In this document: in pieces, positions 37,601 to 49,485 of the stretch
How positions within the stretch are numbered: position 1 is the first letter of the stretch
Layout of the letters: each line of letters opens with the position of its first letter
Origin: Bursaphelenchus xylophilus
Lineage: Eukaryota; Nematoda; Chromadorea; Rhabditida; Aphelenchoididae
Assembly: GCA_904066235.2 (NCBI GenBank)
Contig: CAJFCV020000005.1
Span: forward strand, 8,179,501-8,243,500
Direction: 5' to 3'
Length of the DNA: 64,000 nt
The notes under the pieces: model-generated
Told to the model about the DNA's origin: nothing
Databases searched by the model: none
What the model saw: only the letters and a program-made list of their open reading frames with translations
Translations under genes and position numbers: made by a program

Positions 37601-40600
37601 GGACTTACTAACCAGTTTTCCAATGTGAATTCCCCGAAAGAACTTTAAGATGTTCAAATTTTCAAAAATTTTATATTTAAAAAATTTGCATATTCAAATT
37701 TTATAACGGATTTTGAAAACGCAATAAAAATTTTTTGCCTGACCTGGATTATTTTCAAAAAACGAACATTCTGAAAAAAAATTTTAATATTTAAATTTCC
37801 AAAAAACTAATTTTCAGAAACGTGCATATTCAAATAATCCCTTTAATCCATCCGCAAATCGCTCTAGACTTTCTGATTTCCGTTTTTTAAACCCAAAAGG
37901 GAAAATCCAAGGTTTTAAAAATTTACGAAAATTCAAATTTTTGCATATTTTGCCTGAGGGCTTTAGAGGTCGATGTTTCGCAGATCATAAATAATTGATC
38001 GAAACGGTTTTATTTCCATTCAAAATATACATAGCAAACAACTTCGCGACGGCTCATTTTGGCTAGTGGGCGTGCCCGTTTAAGCGAAATTTCCCTGAGG
38101 GAAAATACAAAAAAAGGTGGAATTGGTATGTCAAGTGTCATAAAAGCGGCCGGGAAGATTTTCCTGGAAAACAATTTCTTTAAATTGACAGTTGCGCCTA
38201 CCGCTTTACCCGATATTAACTCTACTGCTTAGGAAAAAATTCCTTTCCTCAAGTGCCCTGAGGGTAATATACAAGGGTCTCTCGTCATGTCCAAGAAACC
38301 CATTCCGCGAATTTTAGACTACTTTAAATGCCCTTATAAGGAGTTAAGGGGATGACTTCGAGGGACTTTCGAAATTAAAAAGAATGCCCTGAGGGTGGGA
38401 GGGGGAATTTTGGGAGAATGTTTGCGACTTGATGATATTCAAAGTGTAGATTTTTTGAAAATTTGATTGCAATTTAGATTAATTCCAATCGACAAAAGTG
38501 TGGAAAAACAGGTCAAAATGAACCCAAATTTGGTATCAAAAAGTATCACAAAGTATTAAATTCTCGTTCGTTTCTGCAAAGCATGAAAAAAAAAATCTTG
38601 CACATGTCACAGAAAATGCTAAAATTAATTTGTCGGGGTTCCTAAAATTCCGCGAGGCTCTAATCTCTCTGGCATATTTTATCGTATAAAATGTCACATT
38701 AACTTCAAAACACTGCAAAGAGCCCTTACTCGAGAAATGAACGTATTTTACTGAAGGCAACATACAAATTTTCTGCAAAAGTGGGCCACTTCTTTTAGGA
38801 TGATGTATAATATTATAATCCAAATTTTGCAAGGATTCCTCCAACCCAAGAACCCGAAATCCGCACGGCGGAATTTACCGAGTAACGAGCATCATATGTC
38901 ACCTCCTCCATTCTGTTTCAGAGTAGGGCGTTTTTCACGTAAAGTCAAATCCCGGGCCTGTCCGCCTTCCTCTTCTTCTTTATTCTGTTATCCTCCCCCC
39001 CCTCCACCGACTTTTATTCGAAACCGCCTTAGGGTATTTGACTAAATTAAAGTTTTCGGGGATACGTAAAATAATTTCGGGCCCCTAATCCCGCGCCCCA
39101 CAAACACTGCACATAACAAATCCGGCGGCGGAAAACGTCATCTTGCGAAGCGGGAAATGCGAGCGATCAAAACGACTGAATCCTGCCGAATGAAAGGCCA
39201 GTCCAATAACGCCATTTCAAATTTTTAGCTACAGTAAAAAAAGTGATTGACAGGGGATTTGTAGGGTTCAAGTTGGACAGAGTGTGACACTTTTGGCGAA
39301 TGTTGGCATCAAAAAGTTTCAGGCAAATTTTTTACAGCAGAGGGTAATCTTTCCACAAAAAAGTAATTTTTTTATGCGAAGATGGTAAAGATATGGATAA
39401 AAAGTTTTCTGTCTTAGCGTTATCGTACTGTCTCGGCCGCAAAGGTCGTTGAAGATCATAGCAGCACCTACAAAAGTCAAGCTAAGACATTCGAGAATTG
39501 ATATGTGGCATATGCTAAAAATGTGTGCGTATTTTAGAGAAAATCGTGGGATTTTTAACAGAAAATTTGAAAAAATCTCAAGAATTTGATTTTTGTGATT
39601 TTAAAACCTGAAAAAAAACATTTTTGGAGCATTCCCCCTCAATTTTTGAGAGATTTCATTAAAATCTATGAGTGATTTTTGGATTTTTTTATTTTGCCCG
39701 TAAATGCTCTCATTCTAAAAAAAAATCAAAAAAGTCACGTTAAGAAAGTTTTTAAAAATGTCAAAATTTATCACAAATTCCTCCAGGCACCTCTAATGCC
39801 CTTCCCAAACCCCCTCTTCCCCACAAATGACTTCCAACGCCGGAAAAGGGGGCCCCGAAAACAAGCGAGGGCCGTTGGCGGAGGTTCAGATGTCGTTGGG
39901 GGGCCCAGATTTCCCGCAAATTGGCGATGACGGAAGTGGGAGGAGCGGCACTTTGTCATTTTAACATCCGATCCCGTCCGCCACAATTCATCACCCCCTA
40001 CTCATTTTTCGGCCACAGAATTAGGGCCAGGCGCGAGCGGCCCGAAAACGGCCGTCTAATTTTTCGAATACTTAATTCGATTAAAAGTTTTGATGTTTAT
40101 TGCACTCATAATTTATGGGGTGGAACGTCGGGGAAGTTAAAAAAAGGTGGGACATTGACAACTCATTTTTATTTATTTTTAAAAAAAAATCAAAAAAAAA
40201 TCAAAAAAAATTTAAAAAATATAAAATTCAAATTTTGAATCAATCTGAACATAAAGTAAGAACTTGATTTTTTTAATAAATTTTCACTCCAAAAATCGGA
40301 AAGAAATTCAAATTTTCGGGAATTTTTGACTAAAATAATTCTGATGGTTACTGCGAAGCAAAAATAAAAATTTTTTTAAAATCTATAACACTTGTCATAC
40401 TTTTTTTAATTAAAATTTGTACGTGACCTCATAAAAATCTCATTTTCAGTTATTTTTTTAATTTTAAATTTTTTTTAATTTTGTATTTTTGAAAAAAAAT
40501 TAAATTTTTTGACAAAAAATCCTGTAGCTACCGTAAAACGCAAACTAAAAATCTCAAATCTGATAAAAAATTTTTTAATTCCAAAATTTTTCGAATTCCT

Positions 40601-43600
40601 CTCGCCAGGCTACCATATGACGACGAAATAGACAATTAATTCCGCCAACATATGGTTGCATGAAATATAACCGGCTGAAAATTGAACCAAAAGGCATAAA
40701 TCTCTGGGCCACGGAATCGCTAGGCCAACAACAAAGGCCACATATTATAAAAGGAACGCGAAAGAGATTGAGGGCCGGAAAACGGCATCATGGAAAATGT
40801 TTCCGACAAACTTGATGGTGACAGTTCTTGGGAGTAATTTTAAGCTACATAGAAACATACGATAATCGGTTACAAACATTGCAAAAAAATGAAATTAAAT
40901 TTTGCAAACAACTTTTTTTTATAAAAAAAGTTTAGCTTGTCTTGCAAACATAGTCGTATTCGGCAATATTTGGAGACGAGAGCCTATGAAAATGAGGAGA
41001 GACGGCCAGAGAAAAAAAAATTTTTTTTTGAAGTTTGTGTGCAAAAAATCTTCTTTTTTGCCGATCTACACATCAAAGAGGCTCTAATATTTCGACCAAT
41101 AATTGTCGATAAAGGCGAAAAAAATTTTGGCAGAAAAAATTAAAATTAAAAAAAAATTAATGTAAAAAAAATCAATTTTTTATATTATAAAATACGATTA
41201 TTTGACTTCATTTTGTTATATAAATAACAAAATCACGTCCATAAATTACAAAAAATGTACCATAAATTCCTACACCCACCCCCAGTTCGTCTCTAAATTA
41301 TTAATTACATACTGCCGACACAAATCCACCCATAACTCGTATTTAATGTGTGTGGTCTCTCAGAAACGTTTCAAAAAATTCGAAAATAATGATTCATTTA
41401 AAAGAGTCAGAAAAAAGAATACTATCCACCCAATCGTTGCACTTTTATGCAGAAAAAAATCCAAAATTATTCCAAAAACAGACGGCGTTGATGGATTGTG
41501 CTACTGTCGCGGGCTTGTTTAAATATTAATTAGCTGGCCAAATAAAGCCGAAATTAATTTTTTGTTGCCAATAAAACAGTCAAAGATCAATGAAAATTCT
41601 TGGAAAGATGGGACCGGTAAGAAAGGATGACAAAAAAAATTTAAGAGGGTTTTTAAATTTTTCGAGTCTTAAAAAATTTTTCACACCTAAAATCAGAAAA
41701 TTCGAACGTTTTTTTTAAATTTTGATAGCCGAAAAATGAAATTCCGTTCAAAATTCGGCGTAAACCGGGCAAAAATTCAAGTCTGGTTGATATTCAAACC
41801 TAGAGTGTTTTATGACCACGGAATTTCCAAAATTTTCCCTAATAAGGCTGTAAAATTTATTGGGATTTGCAGCCATCTTTACTTGAAAAACGAAACATTC
41901 CAATGCCCAAATTGCAGTACATATACTGGGAGCAAAAAATTTCACAAAAAAATCTTTTTTATGTATAGAACAGTAATGCTCCATACCTCGAACAGAATGC
42001 CAATTTTCATTCCAAATATTATTTCACAAACCACGGAAATTATGGCAACTTTTTACACGATAATTTTTTTTGCAATCAATTCCTAAAAAAGAATCAATTG
42101 TTTCCATATTTCTCAAACCCCAGTGAACCAAACGTATTTTAAAAGCCCTGCTCCATTGTGCTGGCCATTTCCTCAGACGTTCTCATATTGCGTATGTAAC
42201 AAAGAAGGTCAAATAGAATTAGCGAAAGCTGGCGGAACAAAAAGGAACGTCTTCTCATGACTATTGACTAAACACGCCCACGGGTTTGATAAAACCGGCC
42301 CGCTATGAGCTTCCGTGAAAGCTCGAGAGCGTCCTCAACGTATAATATAAGGAAATTTGAATGGACCGTGTAGAATGTATTACCAAACAAAGAAGGTATA
42401 TACTTCCGGTACAAATTTGAGGAACAAATGATGACGTATTTTGCCCAAAAAGTTGTATCAATTTATGGGTTCGTTGGTTGCGAAACGTGGCCCTGAATTA
42501 TAATCACCATTACTGGAGGTCTTGTGTATTTACGGAAAATAAAAGACCGTTCTTTGCAGCTCGTACTGTTGTCCCGTTTTTTAAGGGCGTATAATGCATA
42601 AATTAAAAATTCACTATTAATTTTCTAGACGGAAAACAGTGGCATGGGGAAAAAGACGGTTGACTCATGGACAATTATCATCTTACCGCTTTGCTGCCTA
42701 ACCAAAGCCTCAATTCGTTGGCCCATCCTCATAAAACTCCATTTTGTAGCCTCTAGACATAAGCTTTGTGGATTTGCCCGCCCTGTAAGACACACCGTTT
42801 TATGAACATACGAAATCGCAGATCTTCAGTTAAAGTGATCTTCAGCGCCAGTTATGGGCATGCCTGTATAGTCGTAATAAACTACAAATGAAGTCTCTGC
42901 GAGAATGGACTGGCCAATGGTTTGGCTAGCCAAACAAGGAAAAGAAATTATGTTTATACAATTATCTTTCCTTTTCTTTCGAAATACAATACGTTTTAAT
43001 AAAGGTAATAGATTTCTCCGGGATAAAACATGATTTTTTTTCTTTTTTTTTGATTCTTTGGATGCTGAACAGGTACCTTTGAAGTCGGGAACTGAACGCT
43101 CTCAATTCGTTTTTCGTTCAGAAATTTAAAGTTTGACCCATCCAACAAGCAACTTTGAGACGGCCATTTTTCCACGTTTGGTCAGCGCTATGGGGACAAG
43201 TTATATATCAGTCAACATGTTATCATATCACTGTTACAAAGTCACATGATAGAACTTTCTAGAAAGTTCCACAACTTCAATAACTTTTCCTGAAAATTTT
43301 GGGGAATACTTTTGTTCCAACCTATATAAATTTAGACAGTTGTTTCTTTACCCTCCTCTCCTCTTTTCCCATAGTCTCTAGCCTACAAACTCCGTTAAAT
43401 GCCAGCATTGCAAAGCAAATACGAAAATTCGGAAGCGCTAATCGAAAACGAGTCCCAAACGTTGCCAAATGTGGCATCAATCCGTATCACCGAAAGCCCC
43501 TCATATCGCACAAAGTATCGGCCGGATATTCTACTCTAAAAACGAAATATTCCCTCAAAAACTTGAGTAAACATGACAGAAATGTGGGGTAAAATGTAAC

Positions 43601-44000
43601 CGCATTTACTCCACAGACACCACTGGCCAAATTCGTCGTTCAAAAAACCTCATTTTGGGAACGGTCCGTCGTCGAGAAACGGCCAAAACAAACGCCTTCC
43701 GGAAATACAAACATGGACATTAGAGCGGGAAGAATTCGTGGGAGAAAACTAATTTTAAAAAAGTCTAAAGTTCGCAAAATTCGAGCAAACATTTGAATAA
43801 AAATTGGAAATAAGTTGAGGGTAGCACGGATATACACAGCGTATAACGTGCCAAGTGGAATGGAGACGTTCTTGGGCGTGATTCAAATGAAGTTTACATT
43901 GTCTTGCAGGAAAAGTAATCATAAAATTTTTGCAAAAAAATCTTCCGTTCAAAAAATTGGTCTGTCCTATAATACTTTTTCGGCCCAATTCTCTCCAAAT

Positions 44001-45514
44001 ATACTCCGCCGATTTAATTTGGACCAGTCTGAAACTTGAAAACGGTTATAGATATGAACTCCATTCCTTCAACAAGTTTGATCACCAGTCGACTCTATGT
44101 TCAACTGTAGCCAAATATTTCCTCTGCCTTGAGGCACAAGAAAAATATTCGGATTTTTTTATTTTTTCTGTCGAAAAAGTTTGGACCAGGGCAACAAAAA
44201 TTTGCATTTCTTTATCACTAGGTGGGGTGAAACCATGATAACTTGTGAAAATAATTGTGATTCCCTGCTGATTCTAGCGAGCAGGGAATTCCGAGATTAG
44301 CGCTGTGTTTAAGGCCCTGAGGGCAATTTTTAAGAAAATTCCCAAAATTCCAGAAATTTTTCGCCCTAGCGCTTGAGTAAGAAGCGTAAATCGTCTTAAA
44401 TTAGTTTCGGTGCAACCACAGTATAGCGTACATCTAATTGGATGATGTTATAAAATAGTTTTACATCCAAAATTTTTTGTTCTTGGAGGATATGCGACTT
44501 TGAAACTTGGGTTGGCGATAATAGTGAGGCCACTGCGCTCAAACAACTGCTAAATCATACAGCGTTTTGCTTGGGACATATGAGGGGCATTCCACACTTT
44601 CCTTCTGTGTCAAAACAATATCCAATTTACACGCGACAAATGCATAATAGACCGAAGACTTTGATAAAAAAAGTTTTCGTTGGCCCAGTCGAAACATGTT
44701 GAGAAAAAACAATTTAATGTGCATCAAATTAAGTTCTATCAGGTCTGGCAAGCACCTCATAACGGAATAAACGTGCAATATACATATAGAAACATCTTTT
44801 TTCACTTTGGAAAACTTTCAAGTAAGCACCCTCTTCTTAAATTTTTTTTATCAAAGTCTTCGGTCTATTGTGCATTTGTCGCGTGTAAATCGGATATTGT
44901 TTTGACACTGAAGGAAAGTGTGGGATGCCCCTCATATGTCGAAAGCAAAACGCTGTATGATTTAGCAGTTGTTTGAGCGCAGTGGTCTCACTATTATCGC
45001 CAACCCAAGTTTCAAAGTCGCAAATCCTCCAAGAACAAAAAATTTTAGATGTAAAACTATTTTATAACGTCATCCAATTAGATGTACACGATACTGTGGT
45101 TGCACAGAAACTAATTTAAGACGATTTACGCTTCTTACTCAAGCGCTAGGGCGAAAAATTTCTGGAATTTTGGGAATTTTCTTAAAAATTGCCCTCAGGG
45201 CCTTAAACACAGCGCTAATCTCGGAATTCCCTGCTCGCTAGAATCAGCAGGGAATCACAATTATTTTCACAAGTTATCATGGTTTCACCCCACCTAGTGA
45301 TAAAGAAATGCAAATTTTTGTTGCCCTGGTCCAAACTTTTTCGACAGAAAAAATTACAAAATTCGAATATTTTTCTTGTGCCTCAAGGCAGAGGAAATAT
45401 TTGGCTACAGTTGAACATAGAGTCGACTGGTGATCAAACTTGTTGAAGGAATGGAGTTCATATCTATAACCGTTTTCAAGTTTCAGACTGGTCCAAATTA
45501 AATCGGCGGAGTAT
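44001..45514. repeat. 1.5 kb palindromic transposon-like element
   Basis: Left end ATACTCCGCCGATTTAATTT, right end the exact inverse ending GGAGTAT, flanked by T and A so that TA is a plausible target duplication. Arms of about 670 bp (44001-44672 and 44848-45514) pair almost base for base around a loop of about 175 bp. A second copy starts at 63198. Short open frames in the inner arms end in PSKTLYDLAVV and contain CAFVAC; a THAP-like zinc-finger start (C-x4-C) is conceivable but not supported further. Confidence 0.9.
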
Positions 45515-45877
45515 AAGATGCCAAAACCCAAAATTTCGGCGTTTAAGTTGTGGAAATTTGTATTCGGGCGACGAAACCCCCACAAATTACTATTTAAAAC
45601 TTGTTGAAAGACGTGTTTCGAATATGAATTTGCCGGAAAACAGTTGGTTTTAACGACATTTGAAACTGAAAACAAGTTTTTTATAAACTTTTATGTTGTT
45701 TATGATGACCAAATTTTGAGACTCAAAAAAAATTTACAAAACAAAAACCCACATCATGAATTTCAAAAAAAAAAAAAAAACAATTTTTCAAATTGCTTTA
45801 TCCGTTTATCATTTCGCATCAACAATATAATAATAACATCTCAATAAAATACAAAAACCAACGTGAACGCGACAAAA

Positions 45878-48800
45878 TTATTCCTCCGGGAGCTCTTCCT
45901 TCATGACCTTCGGGACCTCCCGATATTGATCAATAATTTTCTTGAGCCCTGAGGGGATATCATCCATTTTGTCTTCGAAAACATTGTTCAAGGCTCCATT
46001 TGGGGCCTCCACCTGTTCGCCGGGTACTTCCTCTCCATTCTGGGGGTCTTTTTCGCCAATTTGATCGCCATCTTCTGCCAGATCCTCCTCATTTTCCTGC
46101 CCGGTTCTCTCCGGAATTTCATAAAAATCCGGCTCCTTCGGTGGTCTCAAAATGAGCCGTTGAGGTCTGAGACTGATATTCTGTCGTTGCCATTGCTTTT
46201 CGTACCTGGAAACCTTCTCCTCGGAGCCATCTTCTTCATACTCCTCTTCAATTTCGCGCTCTCTCGCTGCCATCGCCCGTTTTGATCTCAAATACCTCTT
46301 TTCCCTCAATCCAACGTCCACCAACTTCAGAGTCCGGAAGTAATCAGTCTTGCAGACCACATCCAGCTCTCTCAAAAGCAGTTCCAGCTGCAGATTTGTG
46401 TACTTTTTCGGGGGCATCGCTTTTTGCATTATGGTCCGAATGAGAAGAAAGATTTGTTTCCTCGCAGTAGCAACGAGGTTCAAACCTTCCACTAGGCAAC
46501 GATCAAAGTCGAGGAAGATGGCCAAGGCGATTCGAGTCTCCGGGTTGTCGGCATAGTTGATTATTGGGATCTAAAATAAGGTAAATTAATCTCAAAAAAT
46601 ATTTAAAAATACAATACCATGATCAAACTAAGTCGTGCAAATAGGATTACAAAGTTTGCCTAATAGATATCAGCAAAACACTTTAATCAAAAAAAATGCT
46701 AAAAACCATCATGAATAATATAATTTCAATCTTAAAATGACTCAAATCTTCATTCCAGCTATTCAAAATCCTCTTTTCTCACTATAAGCCCCATTTTCCA
46801 ACAAGTCCATTACTCCTTTAGCCTTGACACACCATGCCAATTTTGGCGGGAAAATCCGAAATTCAAACATTTTACCCCAAAAATCGGTTAAAAACTCACA
46901 TCATTGAAGGTGAAGGTCCAATTCGTGAAAATAGTCTTGATAATTCCATCAATTCGAGCTTTATTGGGACTTTTCTTCAGCCACTCCACCAAATTCACCT
47001 TGTTAAACGGCTCAGGGAATCGAACATAACGTGCTTTTGAGCATTGAGGAAGCTGTTTCACCAGGATTTGGCCATTTGTCGTCTGGAGATGGTTCACCGT
47101 GTTTATTGGACTTCGTTTTTCGCCTGAAAATATAGTAATTTAGACCAGTTGAAATATAATTTTAAGTGGGTGGAACCAAAAAGATTTACCCAAGAAATGT
47201 TCGTCAATTTTGCTATAAGAGACTCTTCTAGGATAGACATGGGCTCCTGAAAATAGAAGGATGCCATTTTCGTCCTTTGTCGGACAAGAAACAAATTTTG
47301 CCAAAAACAGGGGGTTTAAAAAATAAAAATGTGCATAACTCAATAGACAATAAAATCTAAGACCTACAATTTTTTCCCATATGCTTTTTACACTTTTCCT
47401 TTTATTGTTCAAAAGTTGGATTTAAATCCCATCACTATTTTTTGCAGAATTGAACTTTTTACCTAGTACAATATCATGTTTCTAAACTCAAAAAAAACTT
47501 ATTCAAAATATTAAAATACCTTTAGCAGCCGCTAGACGCTCCTCATCTGGCATTCGGATAGCACAGGGGGTCCTATTGTTGAGCTCGGTCATGTCCCGGA
47601 CAGCCTTTCGGATCTCAATAATTGACATCTGAATCCAATAACAGGATTTACAAGTCTTATCCAACTCAATCAACAAGTCCATGAGATCGTTTTTAACAAA
47701 TGGTGCGTCATGAAAGACGTTGCAGCAGACCTCGGCGACAAAGTTTGTGCATTTTCTTCGAAGAGCCGAGTCAAAGGGGAGATGGCCAGGATTGCGGACG
47801 TCGAAAAAGGTGGCTGGAAAAGCGACAAGGACCATGGCGGCTTTGAGAACAGGATCCCGAAGCATCATGGGCAATAAGAGTTGCTGAAATGAAAAAAATT
47901 ATATTGTAGTAGGCATAAATGACAAAAAAATTCGTTTTTATGGTAAATAATCAACAAAAACAACACATAAAAAACAGTATAGAAATATTAGGGCTGGTAC
48001 TTCATTATAATCTAAAAAATCAACATTCAGACATCAGGCATATATTATACTAGACATCAACCCAAAAAATTTTAAAACGTAATTAGGCTACATAAATCTA
48101 TCAAATCACATAACTTACGATCCCACTCAACCCAAAATAAATAATAAATACACTAAAATCTCTATTTCTCAAAAAAAGATATATTACACTAGGCAAAATT
48201 TCCAGACTTCCCTAAAATTTCCCACTTTTCTCATCAATCCCCATAAAAAACTCACTCCTCTGAAAGAATATTCCCATCCTCTTGTCAATTTCTCGAATTT
48301 CTCATTTATTTTAGCGGAATTTTCCGATGCGTTGCACCACTTTTCAAAACAAGCGTCATCCTTTGTAGTTGGGTCCAAAAAAGTTGTAGCATTAATTTTT
48401 CTAACCCTGCTTCTCGCTTCAACCAGCTTGTTCTTCTTTTCATGGTTATCCAAGAGGATTTTCGAATGGAAACTCGAGAGAATTTCTTCTTGACTCATGC
48501 TTGTCGTCTGAGGTTCCAAAAAGTCCGCTAATCCAGTTATTTTTTTCGGGGTCTCATAAATGATGGGCTGGGGCTCTTCTTTGACCTCTACAGCGGCCAA
48601 CTTCTCCTGCATCTCCCGCTTTTTCCGCATATAGTACGATTCTTTCACCGGCTTATCAAGTTTCGCCTTCTTGGATGTAGATGGCCCCATTTCGTCGTCG
48701 ATTGCGGCCGATTTCTTCGTTGAATTTCTTGGCTTCTTTGTAGACGGCACTTCTGAAGGCACTGTCTGTGTACTCGAAGCTTCATTTGGAATCTCTTGCG

Positions 48801-49421
48801 CCTTCCAGTCCTTTGGCAGGTTCTTCTTTCCTTTCACGACATCTCCGACTGTCGGGCCTTTTGCACCGTTTGGAACATGCACGACTACTGTGACGTTTGC
48901 CCCCGGAGGTATTTGAATCGGCGTCTGACGAGGTCCAGAATGATCTATCAACACTCCAGGAGAGTTCGTCAATCGGAGAGCCGGCAACGGCTTTTGCAAT
49001 GAATTTTGATCTAAACCAAGAATACCAAACAAAAAGCCTGGAACTTACGTGATCGCTTGGATTGAACCTTTCTCATTGGCGGTTTCACAGCGCGAATTAC
49101 CTCAGTAATGTTGCTGGAAGACCTATTTAACAGGTCGGTGAAGGCTTCGTTTGCAACGCCCATCACGTAGCCGGGAACGTAATCCTGGAAAATCTCAATT
49201 GTATCCGCCATAGTGGCCATGATCGTAGCCATAACATCATTCTCGGTAGCCGTGGAGAACTTGTGCGTCTTGCAAAGCAACTCCAGCCGGGCTTGATTCG
49301 CCTTTCCCACCGCGTTTATCACCTCCTTCAAATGACTGGTCGGATTGAAATCCGAGCTCGCCGAAGTCGAAATTTCCGAGCAATCCGAGATGGAATCGGG
49401 TTCCTCGGCATCTACTTCCAT
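45878..49421 (-). CDS. Large unknown protein, 821 residues, probably nuclear
   Basis: Exons: 49421-49049, 49010-48256, 47883-47520, 47246-47190, 47123-46900, 46570-45878, all in phase. I do not recognise a family. Residues 1-25 are acidic and Ser-rich (MEVDAEEPDSISDCSEIS). About 125-260 is low-complexity with basic nuclear-localisation-like strings (KKPRNSTKK, SKKAKLDKPVK). The middle and C-terminal exons look like helical globular protein (LLPMMLRDPVLKAAMVLVAF, VNLVEWLKKSPNKARIDGII, LALAIFLDFDRCLVEGLNL). The tail alternates basic (REKRYLRSKRAMAAR) and acidic tracts. An in-frame stop lies upstream of the ATG, and an acceptor (GTGTTTCCAG) sits just 9 bases before it. The gene starts 64 bp after the stop of the next gene upstream, so it is likely the downstream member of an operon, expressed by trans-splicing. 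Confidence 0.85.
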
Positions 49422-49429
49422 CCGTTTCC

Positions 49430-49439
49430 CTGGAAACAC
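49430..49439 (-). promoter_or_regulatory. Probable spliced-leader trans-splice acceptor
   Basis: GTGTTTCCAG on the minus strand ends 8 bases before the ATG of the 821-residue gene. There is no room for a cis-spliced leader exon between it and the upstream gene's stop codon, about 46 bp away. That spacing matches the SL2-type acceptor of downstream operon genes in nematodes. It is inference until transcript 5' ends are seen. Confidence 0.55.
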
Positions 49440-49485
49440 CGTATTTTAGACATTAAACTTGAGAAATCCCGCGGAATTCGCAAAA

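Larger units (their letters stand above)
32214..43999. other. Gene-poor stretch between foldback elements
   Basis: Outside the annotated repeats I find no exon chain on either strand. Notable sequence: three copies of an AATGCCAAG(A/G)AATTTGCGGGAATT-like module at about 34612, 34752 and 34895; a cluster of CCCTGAGGG palindromes at 38090-38400; GC-richer patches at 35040-35240, 38930-39210 and 39830-40040; and poly-A/T-rich DNA at 40140-40600. Candidate regulatory DNA, otherwise unexplained. Confidence 0.45.

Noticed and set aside
38800..39045. Plus-strand frame with a poly-proline tract
   Set aside because: Short, no splice partners, and the proline run comes from a simple CCCCCCCTCC tract.
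43930..45675. Open frames of 70-130 codons at 43.9-45.7 kb
   Set aside because: They fall in the palindromic element, and the same peptide appears from both arms and from the copy at 63 kb. They are not cellular genes.
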